The notes beneath the pieces are model-generated. The model was not told where the DNA came from. It saw nothing but the letters and a program-made list of their open reading frames with translations, and ran no database searches. Both the position numbers and the translations under genes were made by a program. From assembly GCA_025359105.1 (NCBI GenBank), contig JANYHK010000059.1:48550-112549 (forward strand): a stretch of DNA of 64,000 nt, given 5' to 3'. The stretch is from Myxococcales bacterium (GTDB taxonomy: Bacteria; Myxococcota_A; Polyangia; Polyangiales; Polyangiaceae). Positions 36,342 to 44,961 of the stretch are shown piece after piece. Position 1 is the first letter of the stretch; each line of letters begins with the position of its first letter.

Positions 36342-36545
36342 GTGCGCGCCGCAACGCTTCCGCTAAGGGCTATTTCGCTCGGCTTGCTCCTCCTCGCAAC
36401 CGCCTGTGGCCCGAAGGGCCCGCGTCCGCCGAAAGGCCCGCCGCCCGAGTACGAAGACCCGACGGCCGCGTCAACCGCTGAAGTGCCCGCTGCCACTCCG
36501 TCCACACACACGGCGGCGCCCGTCGGCGCGGGTGACGCAGGCTGA
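36342..36545 (+). CDS. Small Pro-rich lipoprotein
   Basis: The GTG at 36342 (or 36315) opens a 67-76-residue protein. The signal peptide PLRAISLGLLLLATAC ends in a lipobox-like ATAC, followed by a Pro/Gly/Ala/Thr-rich mature part (CGPKGPRPPKGPPPEYEDP). Such short lipoproteins are common in this phylum. The frame also carries an antisense open frame further upstream, which is a shadow. No family was recognised. Confidence 0.55.
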   Translation: MRAATLPLRAISLGLLLLATACGPKGPRPPKGPPPEYEDPTAASTAEVPAATPSTHTAAPVGAGDAG

Positions 36546-36601
36546 CGCACCGCTCCCCGAACCGTGTAAGGTCGGAGGCGTCTGCCGGTTGTTGCTCCCT
36601 C

Positions 36602-37060
36602 ATGAAGGACCTCTCCGCAGCCCTCTTCGTCGCGTCCCTGGCCGTAGTGGCCATGGCGCTCACGCTCACGAGCTGCCCGGGGCCGTACAGCGGGCCCGTC
36701 GCGGTGCCCACGCAGCTGGGCGCCGTCGAGACGGCCGACTGCCACGCGTTCACTCCCCAAGTTTGGGAGGGCGGGCGCGCGCCGCGGCACGCGGACAAAG
36801 TGACGGCCCAGTGCGCGGATCCGTCGATCTGCACCGCGTACGTCGAGAACGGGGAGGTCGTCGTCTGGTCGAATCGACCGGGCACTACGAAGGTCATCGT
36901 CACCTACGTGCACCCGACGACCGGCGAGGCCGGCGAAGCGGCCGTCCCCCTCGCCTTCGAGGCGCCGACGCGCGGTGACTGGCTGCACCCGCGCGTGTCC
37001 GATCCGGCATTCTGCAAGCGCGATCACAAGAGGCCGGACCCGCCCGTCGCGACGCCCTGA
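36602..37060 (+). CDS. Lipoprotein, hypothetical (152 aa)
   Basis: A 152-residue protein with a signal peptide (LFVASLAVVAMALTL) and a good lipobox, LTSC, at residues 22-25. The mature part has pairs of Cys (ETADCHAF, AQCADPSICTAY, DPAFCKRD) and strands VVWSNRPGTTKVIVTYVHPTTGEAG like a small beta sandwich. It is probably anchored in the inner leaflet of the outer membrane. No family was recognised. It precedes gatC by about 50 bases but need not be functionally linked. Confidence 0.75.
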   Translation: MKDLSAALFVASLAVVAMALTLTSCPGPYSGPVAVPTQLGAVETADCHAFTPQVWEGGRAPRHADKVTAQCADPSICTAYVENGEVVVWSNRPGTTKVIVTYVHPTTGEAGEAAVPLAFEAPTRGDWLHPRVSDPAFCKRDHKRPDPPVATP

Positions 37061-37107
37061 GCCCGCGCGAGTCCGCCGCCGGGCCGTGTGCTATGCCGGT
37101 GGCCCTC

Positions 37108-37404
37108 ATGAAGCTCGATCTCTCGCACATCGAACACGTGGCGAAGCTGGCTTCGCTCTCACTCACCCGGGAAGAGGCGGAGGCGATGACCGCGGAGCTC
37201 GGTGCGATCCTGAAGCACGTGGAGGAGCTCTCGTCGGTCGACACCTCGAACGTCACGCCGACCTCGAGCGTCCAGCTGGGGCCGGCGGCGTGGCGCCGCG
37301 ACGAGGAGCGGCCGGGGCTGTCCCACGAGGAGGCCCTCGCGCAGGCGCCGCGGCAAGCGGACGGCGGCTTCGCCGTTCCGGGGTTCGTCGAGGGGGGCTC
37401 GTGA
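37108..37404 (+). CDS. gatC: Asp-tRNA(Asn)/Glu-tRNA(Gln) amidotransferase subunit C
   Basis: The small GatC subunit that clamps GatA and GatB. From ATG 37108 it has 98 residues: LDLSHIEHVAKLASLSLTREEAEAM is the conserved first half and LKHVEELSSVDTSNVTPTSS the linker. An in-frame ATG at 37093 is less likely. The GTG of gatA overlaps its stop (GTGA), so A and C are made together. Confidence 0.93.
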   Translation: MKLDLSHIEHVAKLASLSLTREEAEAMTAELGAILKHVEELSSVDTSNVTPTSSVQLGPAAWRRDEERPGLSHEEALAQAPRQADGGFAVPGFVEGGS

Positions 37405-38870
37405 TCGGGCACGTCGCCGAGATCGCGGAGCGCGTCCGCGCGGGCGAGACGAGGGCCGAAGACGTCGCCAGGGCAGCTCTCGCGCGGATCGACGCGCTCG
37501 ACGGCGGTGAGCACGGGCTCCACGCCTTTCTGGCAGTCCCGCGCGAGAAGGTCCTCGAAGCGGCTCGCGCCGTCGACGCCAAGCGCGCGGCGGGCACGCC
37601 CCTCGGCCGCCTCGCCGGCGTGCCCATCGCCATCAAGGACGCCCTCTGCACACGCGGCGTCGTCACGACGAGCGGCTCGAGGATCCTCGAAGGCTGGGTC
37701 CCCCCCTACGACGCCACCGTCGTCGCCCGGCTCGCGAGCGAGGACGCGATCGCCATCGGCAAGACGAACATGGACGAATTCGCGATGGGCTCGTCGAACG
37801 AGAACAGCGCGTACGGCGCGGCGAAGAACCCGTGGGATACCTCCCGCGCGCCGGGCGGCTCGTCGGGCGGGAGCGCCGTCGCCGTCGCCGCGCGCATGGC
37901 GAGCGCCGCGCTGGGAAGCGACACCGGCGGGTCCATCCGCCAGCCCGCGGCGTTCACTGGCACCGTCGGCGTGAAGCCGACCTACGGGCGCGTGTCGCGG
38001 TACGGGCTCATCGCGTTCGCCTCGAGCCTCGACCAGGTCGGCCCCTTCGCGACCGACGTCCGCGGCGCCGCGCGCGTCCTCTCGATCATCGCCGGGCGCG
38101 ACGAGCGCGACGCGACGTCGCGGGGCGCGTCGGTCCCCGACTTCGAGGCCGCGTGCGGCGCGAGCGTCCAGGGCCTCCGCCTCGGCGTCCCCGAGGAGTA
38201 CTTCCAGGAGGGACTCGATCCGGAGGTCGCCGCCAGCGTGCGCGCCGCGATCGACGGCTTGAAGGACGCCGGCTGCACGGTGCGTCCGGTGAAGCTGCCC
38301 CACACGCGCTTCGCGGTCGCGACCTACTACGTCATCGCCACCGCGGAGGCGTCGAGCAACCTCGCGCGCTTCGACGGCGTGCGCTACGGCCTGCGCGTCG
38401 AGCCGACCGGCGGCGATCTCCGCGCGATGTACGGCGCGACGCGCGACCAGGGCTTCGGCCGCGAGGTGAAGCGGCGCATCCTCCTCGGGACGTTCGTCCT
38501 CTCGGCCGGCTACTACGACGCCTACTACGGGCGGGCCCTCAAAGTGCGCACGCTCATCGCGCGCGACTTCGACGCCGCGTTCGGCGAGGTCGACGCGATC
38601 GTCTCGCCGACGGCGCCGACGCCCGCGTTCGCGCTCGGGGAAAAGACCGGCGATCCCCTCTCGATGTACCTGAGCGACGTCTACACGCTCCCGGCGAGCC
38701 TCGCCGGTCTCCCCGCCGTGAGCGTGCCGTGCGCGCCGACGAAGGCCGGCCTCCCGGTGGGCCTGCAGATCGTCACGCCGGCACTCGACGAGGCGCGCGG
38801 CGTCGCGCTCGCGGCGGCGTGGGAGGCGCGGTCGCCGGCGCGCGATGCCGTTCCGCCGCTCGCGCGATGA
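37401..38870 (+). CDS. gatA: Asp-tRNA(Asn)/Glu-tRNA(Gln) amidotransferase subunit A
   Basis: The amidase subunit that releases ammonia from glutamine (or asparagine) to amidate mischarged tRNA. The 489 residues include the amidase signature: catalytic Lys in GVPIAIKDALC, the cis-Ser in PGGSSGGSAVAVAA and the nucleophile in SDTGGSIRQPAAF. KPTYGRVSRYGLIAFASSLDQVGP is typical of GatA. The gene starts with GTG overlapping gatC. GatB is not downstream here; a GNAT gene follows by ATGA overlap, so gatB must lie elsewhere. Confidence 0.96.
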   Translation: MIGHVAEIAERVRAGETRAEDVARAALARIDALDGGEHGLHAFLAVPREKVLEAARAVDAKRAAGTPLGRLAGVPIAIKDALCTRGVVTTSGSRILEGWVPPYDATVVARLASEDAIAIGKTNMDEFAMGSSNENSAYGAAKNPWDTSRAPGGSSGGSAVAVAARMASAALGSDTGGSIRQPAAFTGTVGVKPTYGRVSRYGLIAFASSLDQVGPFATDVRGAARVLSIIAGRDERDATSRGASVPDFEAACGASVQGLRLGVPEEYFQEGLDPEVAASVRAAIDGLKDAGCTVRPVKLPHTRFAVATYYVIATAEASSNLARFDGVRYGLRVEPTGGDLRAMYGATRDQGFGREVKRRILLGTFVLSAGYYDAYYGRALKVRTLIARDFDAAFGEVDAIVSPTAPTPAFALGEKTGDPLSMYLSDVYTLPASLAGLPAVSVPCAPTKAGLPVGLQIVTPALDEARGVALAAAWEARSPARDAVPPLAR

Positions 38871-39454
38871 GGGTCGAGCCGCTCGGCCCCGCGCACCTCG
38901 CTGCCTTCGAGGGCCTGTTTCACGCGAGCGGAAGCGCGTGCTTCTGCCGCTACTGGCACTTTGCGGGGGACAAGAACGCCTGGCTCGAACGATGCGCGCT
39001 CGCCGAGGGCGAGAGCCTGCGTGAGCAGTCGGACGCCGTCCTCTCTGGCGCGGACGAGGCGCGGGGCCTCCTCGCGTTCGACGGCGCGCTCGCAGTCGGT
39101 TGGATGAAGCTCACGCCTCGGGCCGCGGTGCCGAAGCTACGCCGCTTGCCCGTCTACCGCGCCCTCGACCTGGGCCCCGACGCCGGCGTCTTCGCGATCG
39201 GTTGCTTCCTCGTTCACCCCGAGCACCGCGGCCGCGGCGTCGCGCGCGCCCTCCTCGCCGCAGCGGACGCGCACGTACGGGCGTGGGGTGGCCACGCGAT
39301 CGAGGCGTACCCGCGCCGGACCAGCGAGCCGATGCACCCCGAGCAGGCGATGCAGGGTCCACTCGCCACTCTCCTGGCGCAGGGCTACGTCGAGGTCGGG
39401 GGTGAGGCTCCCTACCCCGTGCTGCGAAAGGCCCTCGACCCTCTCGCCGGCTGA
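38867..39454 (+). CDS. GNAT-family N-acetyltransferase
   Basis: A 195-residue acetyltransferase. The acetyl-CoA motif is GCFLVHPEHRGRGVARALL (Q/R-x-x-G-x-A form) and the helix after it is typical of the fold. An odd Cys/His-rich beginning (ASGSACFCRYWHFAGDKNAW) fits the branch of acetyltransferases that has a CFCRYWQ block. Its ATG overlaps the gatA stop. The substrate is unknown. Confidence 0.82.
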   Translation: MRVEPLGPAHLAAFEGLFHASGSACFCRYWHFAGDKNAWLERCALAEGESLREQSDAVLSGADEARGLLAFDGALAVGWMKLTPRAAVPKLRRLPVYRALDLGPDAGVFAIGCFLVHPEHRGRGVARALLAAADAHVRAWGGHAIEAYPRRTSEPMHPEQAMQGPLATLLAQGYVEVGGEAPYPVLRKALDPLAG

Positions 39455-39514
39455 CGCAGCATGCGTCGCCACGCCGACGCCACACGCACGCAACGAACAT
39501 GTCACAATGCGCCC

Positions 39515-40927
39515 ATGCGCATGGGCGTGCTTCCCCTTGCTTTCGCGGTTCCGCTCTTCGTCGCTGGCTGCTCCACGAAGAAGACCGACGCCGGCGTGTT
39601 CTCGTATGCACCCGCCGGGTGCGCGTACAAGGTCACACCCGTCGAAGCGCGCGGCTACACCGACAGCCAGTCCGACGGCGCAAAAGGCAGCGCACCGCTC
39701 CGCGTTCGCGTCGGGCTCGGGGGCGGAACGACGGCGGGCCAACCTGGCTACGCCGATCCGGCCACGAGCGCCGTCTTCACGTGGGAGACCGTCGAGGCGG
39801 CGACCGCCGCGAAGGTGCGCCTCGGCACGAGCCCAGCTGCCCTCGCCGACGTGCACGCCGGCTACTCGTGGACGACGCCGCCCCCCACCGTCGGCTTCGG
39901 CGCCAACGAGCCGGGCACGAGCATGCACGAGGTGCACGTCTGCGGCCTCACGCCCGGCACCACGTACACCTACCAGGTCGGCGGCGGCTCACCCGAGGTC
40001 TGGAGCGCACCGCAGCAGCTCGCGACGCCGCCCAAGACCGGCAAGATCACGATCGGCGTCTCCGGCGACTCACGCGACTCGGCCGACGTCTTCCAGGCCG
40101 TGCAGACGCGAATGCGCGATCTCGCGGTAAATCTGCAGCTGTTCAGCGGCGATCTCCTCCTCTACGGAACGCAACAGTCGCTCTACGCCTCGTTCCTCGA
40201 CAAGGCGTGGAAGGACCCTGCGGGCAAGCTCCTCACGCTCGGCCAGCAGATGATGGTCGTCGTCCCGGGCAACCACGAGAACGACTCCGTCCAGTTCTTC
40301 GGCAACTTCTCGCTGCCCGGCGACGGCCCCAACGCCGAGACGTACGGTTCGTTCGACGTCGGCGGCGCGCACATCGCGATCCTCGACGATCAGTCGCTCG
40401 CTGCCGGTGCCGACTCGGACACGTCGAAGGAGCAGCTGGCGTGGCTCGACGCCGATCTCGCCAAGGCCGACTCCAACCGCGCCGGCGTCCCGTTCTTGGT
40501 CGTCCTGCACCACCGCGGCGACTTTTCGACGTCCAACCACGGCACCGACGGCGACGTCGTGCGCGTGCGCGACGAGCTGGTTCCCGTCTGGGACAGGCAC
40601 CACGTCGATCTCGTCTTGAACGGCCACGACCACAACTACGAGCGGAGCAAACCGGTCACGGGCCCCGCGGCGAACCCCACCGTGCAGACCGCGGCCAACG
40701 CGGGCACCACGTACGTCGTATGCGCGGGCGCTGGCGCGAGCAGCTACAGCCCCGGCAGCGCGCCGGCCGCGTACCGCGCGAAGAACGCCGGCTTCGGCGG
40801 CGCGACCGGGTACAGCGGCGTGTACGGAGTCCTCACCGTCGAGGGCCGTAAGCTGCATTTCTCGGCGTACGGGCTCAAGGCCGCCGCGCCCGACGACGAG
40901 CTCGACACCTTCGACCTGTCGCGCTGA
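39515..40927 (+). CDS. Metallophosphoesterase lipoprotein, purple-acid-phosphatase-like
   Basis: A 470-residue exported phosphatase. The signal peptide ends in LFVAGCS (lipobox). An Fn3-like domain at about 60-165 (VFTWETVEAATAAKVRLGTS and TTYTYQVG) is the purple acid phosphatase N-domain pattern. The catalytic domain has GDSRDSAD in place of GDxG, then FSGDLLLYG, PGNHEND, VVLHHRGDFST and NGHDHNYERSK. All five metal-binding blocks are recognisable, with Tyr in GDLLLYG. The ATG at 39515 is chosen since it starts the signal peptide. The next genes are phosphate transport genes, so phosphate scavenging is the likely role. Confidence 0.87.
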   Translation: MRMGVLPLAFAVPLFVAGCSTKKTDAGVFSYAPAGCAYKVTPVEARGYTDSQSDGAKGSAPLRVRVGLGGGTTAGQPGYADPATSAVFTWETVEAATAAKVRLGTSPAALADVHAGYSWTTPPPTVGFGANEPGTSMHEVHVCGLTPGTTYTYQVGGGSPEVWSAPQQLATPPKTGKITIGVSGDSRDSADVFQAVQTRMRDLAVNLQLFSGDLLLYGTQQSLYASFLDKAWKDPAGKLLTLGQQMMVVVPGNHENDSVQFFGNFSLPGDGPNAETYGSFDVGGAHIAILDDQSLAAGADSDTSKEQLAWLDADLAKADSNRAGVPFLVVLHHRGDFSTSNHGTDGDVVRVRDELVPVWDRHHVDLVLNGHDHNYERSKPVTGPAANPTVQTAANAGTTYVVCAGAGASSYSPGSAPAAYRAKNAGFGGATGYSGVYGVLTVEGRKLHFSAYGLKAAAPDDELDTFDLSR

Positions 40928-40999
40928 CGCCCGCGCAGGATCTTCGCAGATGTGACAATCAGGTGACGCGCGTGCCCCATTCCGACTAGGCTGCGCGCC

Positions 41000-41623
41000 A
41001 TGTTCGGCCCCAAGAACAAGGACCACGAGTTCTTCGACGCCTTCACCGCGCACGCGCAGAAGAGCGTCGAGGCGGCGAGGATGCTCGTCGAGATCCTCGA
41101 GAACCCGAAGAACGCCGCCGATCTCGCGCCGAAGATCACCGAGGCCGAGAACCGCGGCGACCGGATCACCCACGAGACGGTGCGCAAGCTCCACGAGACC
41201 TGGATCACGCCGCTCGACCGCAACGACATCCACGGGCTCATCACGCGCATGGACGACGTGCTCGATGTCATCGAGGCCGTCAGCGAGCGCGTCCTCCTCT
41301 TCGAGATCACCGAGACGCGTCCGCTGGCCGTCGACATCGCCAAGGTCCTCGTCCGCTCCTGCGAGAAGATCCACAAGGCGATGCAGCTGCTCCCCGGGCT
41401 GAAGCAGCCGAGCGAGCTGCTCGAGATCTGCATCGAGGTGAACAAGCTCGAGAACGACGCCGACGGTATCTACCGCCGCGCCATCGCCGATCTCTTCAAG
41501 CCCGGCAACGATCCCATCGTCGTCATGAAGTGGCGCGACATCTACGACAACCTCGAGTCCGCGACCGACCGCTGCGAGGACGTCGCGAACATCGTCGAAG
41601 GGGTCGTCCTCGAGTACGCGTGA
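41000..41623 (+). CDS. DUF47/PhoU-like Pit accessory protein
   Basis: A 207-residue all-helical protein of the DUF47 family, whose members regulate PiT-type phosphate transporters. It matches from FGPKNKDHEFFDAFTAHAQ onward, with the typical AENRGDRITHETVRKLHETWITPLDRNDIHGLITRMDDVLDVIE pattern (shared family residues D-R-x-D-I, M-D-D) and KWRDIYDNLESATDRCEDVAN at the end. The stop overlaps the transporter's ATG by one base (TGATG), so the two are coupled. Confidence 0.9.
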   Translation: MFGPKNKDHEFFDAFTAHAQKSVEAARMLVEILENPKNAADLAPKITEAENRGDRITHETVRKLHETWITPLDRNDIHGLITRMDDVLDVIEAVSERVLLFEITETRPLAVDIAKVLVRSCEKIHKAMQLLPGLKQPSELLEICIEVNKLENDADGIYRRAIADLFKPGNDPIVVMKWRDIYDNLESATDRCEDVANIVEGVVLEYA

Positions 41624-42630
41624 TGGCAACCCTCGTCCTCATCATCGCGCTCGCGCTCGCGTTCGACTACATCAACGGCTTCCACGACGCCGCGAACTCG
41701 ATCGCCACGGTCGTGTCCACGCGGGTCCTGAGCCCGCGCAAGGCCGTTCTCTGGGCCGCGTTCTTCAACTTCATCGCGTTCCTCGTCTTCAGCACGCACG
41801 TCGCCGGCAACATCGCGAAGGGCGTCGACCCCCACGTGGTGACGCTCGGCCTCGTCGGCGCGGGCCTCCTGGGCGCCATCATCTGGGATCTCCTCACGTG
41901 GTGGTTGGGGTTGCCGACGTCGTCGTCGCACGCGCTGCTCGGTGGCATCGCGGGCGCCGCGGTCGTCAAGGCGGGCTTCGGGGCGCTCGACGCGCCGTTC
42001 TTCAAGAAGACCGCGCTCTTCATCGTGCTGTCGCCCCTCATCGGCGGCGCGCTCGGCTACCTGCTGATGAAGGGCACCGAGATACTGCTCGGTCACCGCC
42101 CCACACGTCAGATCGACAAGTGGTTCCGCCGGCTGCAGCTCCTCTCGGCGTCGCTCTATTCGCTCGGGCACGGCGGCAACGACGCGCAGAAGACGATGGG
42201 CATCATCGTGGCGGCGCTCGTCGCGGCGGGCCAGCTCGCGCCGGGAACGAAGTCGCACCCGACCGACGTGCCCTTCTGGGTCGTGCTCCTCTGCCACACC
42301 GCGATGGGGCTCGGCACGCTCACCGGCGGCTGGCGCATCGTGAAGACGATGGGGATGAAGATCACCAAGCTGCAGCCCGTCGGCGGCTTCTGTGCGGAGA
42401 CCGCCGGCGCAGCGACGCTGTTCATGGCGACCGCCCTCGGCATCCCGGTGTCGACGACGCACACGATCACCGGCGCCATCGTCGGCGTCGGGAGCACGCG
42501 GCAGCTCAGCGCGGTGCGCTGGGGCGTCGCCGGACGCATCGTGTGGGCCTGGGTCCTCACCGTCCCCGGCGCCGCCGCGATCGCCGCGCTCTCGTACTAC
42601 ATCATGAAGTGGAGCGGCGTTCCGATCTGA
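41623..42630 (+). CDS. PiT-family inorganic phosphate transporter
   Basis: A 335-residue inner-membrane transporter with about ten helices. The two inverted PHO-4 signatures are FDYINGFHDAANSIATVVST near the start and LGHGGNDAQKTMGIIVAAL at mid-protein. A second conserved stretch is GLPTSSSHALLGGIAGAA, with its partner GIPVSTTHTITGAIVGVG. It imports phosphate with a cation. The DUF47 partner precedes it and the phosphatase lipoprotein sits two genes upstream, giving a small phosphate-acquisition group. Confidence 0.92.
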   Translation: MATLVLIIALALAFDYINGFHDAANSIATVVSTRVLSPRKAVLWAAFFNFIAFLVFSTHVAGNIAKGVDPHVVTLGLVGAGLLGAIIWDLLTWWLGLPTSSSHALLGGIAGAAVVKAGFGALDAPFFKKTALFIVLSPLIGGALGYLLMKGTEILLGHRPTRQIDKWFRRLQLLSASLYSLGHGGNDAQKTMGIIVAALVAAGQLAPGTKSHPTDVPFWVVLLCHTAMGLGTLTGGWRIVKTMGMKITKLQPVGGFCAETAGAATLFMATALGIPVSTTHTITGAIVGVGSTRQLSAVRWGVAGRIVWAWVLTVPGAAAIAALSYYIMKWSGVPI

Positions 42631-42654
42631 CACGCCAATTTCGTCGCGGGGCGC

Positions 42655-44823
42655 TCAGCGGATCGGGATCTTGCGCTCGCTGCCACGGGCGGGCGCGGTC
42701 GACGTGAAGACGTTCCACCGGTGCGAGCGCAGGACGCCGCACGAGAGGCCGAGGAACACCGCGCGAAGGACCTCCTCCGGATCGGCCTCGCCGGCGCGGG
42801 ACATCTGGGCGACGATGCGTGGGAGCGTCGACTTGCCGTCGATGGAGAGGAGGACGTTCGCCTCGCGCTCGGGCAGCCGGAACGTCTCGATGCGCACCGG
42901 GAGCGGGACCACCGGCTCGATGATCTCCTCCTCGAGAGGGCTCAAGATGGCCTCGAGCTCCGCCGCCGGGTAATTCTCGCGAACGCCGCGCGCGACGAGC
43001 TCGAAGGGATCGACGCCCAGAGGGAACGTCTCCTCGTGCGATCGGAGACCTCGGACGAAGCCTATCTCGCCGCGGCGCCAGCCGAAGATCTCGACGTAGC
43101 GCACCTGGGTCTGCTCGTGAATCGCGCGGAAGAGCTCGATGGGGCGCAGGACACCGAGGCCCACGAGCGCATCGCCGAGCCGCCCGCCGAAGCGGGGGAG
43201 CATCGCGAGCGCCATGTCCACCTCCATCCGCAGCACCTGGCCCCGCGCGATGAGGTGCTCGCCGAGCAGCTCGCTCTTCTCGGTCGACGCCACGAACTCC
43301 GGCACGCCGTCGACGATGTAGATCTTCTTGCGCTTCGCGCCGTCGTTCAGCGCCAGGAGGCCCGTCTCGCGGCGGACAGCGACCTGGAAGAGACGCGACG
43401 GCAAGAGCACGCGATCGATCGGCCCGCGATCGACCACGTCCTTCGGCATGCCCGGCTCCCAGCGGAGGGCGGGGCTCGAGACGAAGCGATTGAGCTCGGG
43501 GAACGCGCTCGGACGCTTGTATTCCGCCGATTCCCGCGCGATCCGGGTTCCAGTGTGGATGCGGCCTGTCGCGAAGAGCTCGACGAGCCGCGGGTACGCG
43601 AGCGGCCCGAGCTCGGTCCCGTCGGTGAGGCGCACGCGGTAGATGTTCGGCGCGACGTTGCGCGGCGACGACACCCGCCCCTGGCCGTTGCTCGCGTCCT
43701 CGTCCTCGTCTTCGTCTTCGTCGGTGTCGGTCTCGGTGCCAGTGCCGGCCTCGGTGGCGGTCCGGTCTGGCGGCGGCGTCGACCGCGCCTCCCGCAGCGA
43801 CTGTCGTTCGGCGGCTTCGACGTCGATGGGTGCCGTGAGCCGCTCACAGGTGTCCTCGTCCTCGTCGGCAGCGACCTCGGAGGCCTGCGTCAGGCCGAGG
43901 CGCTCGACCCACGCCGCCAGCTTTGCCGGCCCCACTTGCAGGCGACGACGTCGGATGATCTCCTCGATCGCCTCGGCAAACGCAGCCGCCGAGGCGAAGC
44001 GAAGCGCCGGATCCTTCGCGAGCGCCCGGAAGAGCAACTGCCGCACGTCGTCCGGCACGCTCGTGTTCGCGCGCTCGAGCGAGGTGATGTCGGCGTCGCG
44101 GATGCGAAAGAGGACGTCGAGCTCGGTGCCGCCCGAGAAGAGCGGCCGGATCGTCACGAGCTCCGCCAGCACGATGCCCACCGTGAACAGATCGCTCCGC
44201 GCGTCGAGCTCGCGCCCGGTGACCTGCTCGGGCGACATGTACCCGAGCTTGCCTTTGAGCTGCCCGGCCTCGGTCCGCCTCTCGGTCTCCGCCGCGCGGA
44301 AGATGCCGAAGTCGGTGAGCTTCACCGCACCGCTGCGATCGATGAGCACATTGCCCGGCGAGACGTCGCGGTGCACGAGTGAGAAAAGGCGGCCGTCTTC
44401 GTCGCGGAGGTTGTGGGCGTAGTCGAGGCCGCGCAGGACGCTGAGCGCCACGTGCAACGAGACGTCGAGCGGGATCTCCTCGCCGCGGGTCGCAGCCGCC
44501 CGGATGAGGCGCGCGGCGGTGGTCCCCTCGACGTACTCCATCGCCATGTACAGCTCGCCGTCCTGCTCGCCGAAGTCGAACACCTGAACGATGTTCGGGT
44601 GGCTCAGGCGGGCGCAGACACGCGCCTCGTCGACGAACATCGCGAGAAAATCGGAGTCACGCGCGAGCTGCGGGAGGATGCGCTTGACCGCGACAATCTT
44701 CTGGAATCCGTGCGGCCCCGCGCGGCGCGCAAGATACACCTCGGCCATGCCACCGGTCGCGATACGCTGCAGCAGCTCGTATGGACCGAGGCGCACCGGT
44801 GCGGGGTGCGTGGATGCGCTCAT
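42655..44823 (-). CDS. Ser/Thr kinase with GYF-like and DUF4388 domains
   Basis: A 722-residue cytoplasmic kinase. Residues about 12-290 form the kinase domain: IATGGMAEVYLAR, VAVKRILP, HRDVSPGNVLI, LTDFGIF and MSPEQV. The middle (about 300-385) is acidic, with DEDEDEDED. A GYF_2-like repeat follows (about 395-455, IYRVRLTDGTELGPLAYPRLVELFATGRI), then a DUF4388 region (about 470-600, VAVRRETGLLALNDGAKRKK). The HRD motif is kept but followed by VSPGN, a common variant. No membrane helix is visible. It is a probable signal hub; substrates are unknown. Confidence 0.88.
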   Translation of the reverse strand: MSASTHPAPVRLGPYELLQRIATGGMAEVYLARRAGPHGFQKIVAVKRILPQLARDSDFLAMFVDEARVCARLSHPNIVQVFDFGEQDGELYMAMEYVEGTTAARLIRAAATRGEEIPLDVSLHVALSVLRGLDYAHNLRDEDGRLFSLVHRDVSPGNVLIDRSGAVKLTDFGIFRAAETERRTEAGQLKGKLGYMSPEQVTGRELDARSDLFTVGIVLAELVTIRPLFSGGTELDVLFRIRDADITSLERANTSVPDDVRQLLFRALAKDPALRFASAAAFAEAIEEIIRRRRLQVGPAKLAAWVERLGLTQASEVAADEDEDTCERLTAPIDVEAAERQSLREARSTPPPDRTATEAGTGTETDTDEDEDEDEDASNGQGRVSSPRNVAPNIYRVRLTDGTELGPLAYPRLVELFATGRIHTGTRIARESAEYKRPSAFPELNRFVSSPALRWEPGMPKDVVDRGPIDRVLLPSRLFQVAVRRETGLLALNDGAKRKKIYIVDGVPEFVASTEKSELLGEHLIARGQVLRMEVDMALAMLPRFGGRLGDALVGLGVLRPIELFRAIHEQTQVRYVEIFGWRRGEIGFVRGLRSHEETFPLGVDPFELVARGVRENYPAAELEAILSPLEEEIIEPVVPLPVRIETFRLPEREANVLLSIDGKSTLPRIVAQMSRAGEADPEEVLRAVFLGLSCGVLRSHRWNVFTSTAPARGSERKIPIR

Positions 44824-44961
44824 CGAGACCTCGCAACGTTATCACCGGCGGCGCCTCCGGTGGGCAGAACCGGGCGACGGCCTCCCACATGGCCGCTAGG
44901 GTCGGCCAACGTGTGCGGGGTCCTCGCCCCGTCGAAACTGTTGTAGAACGCGCACTACCGC

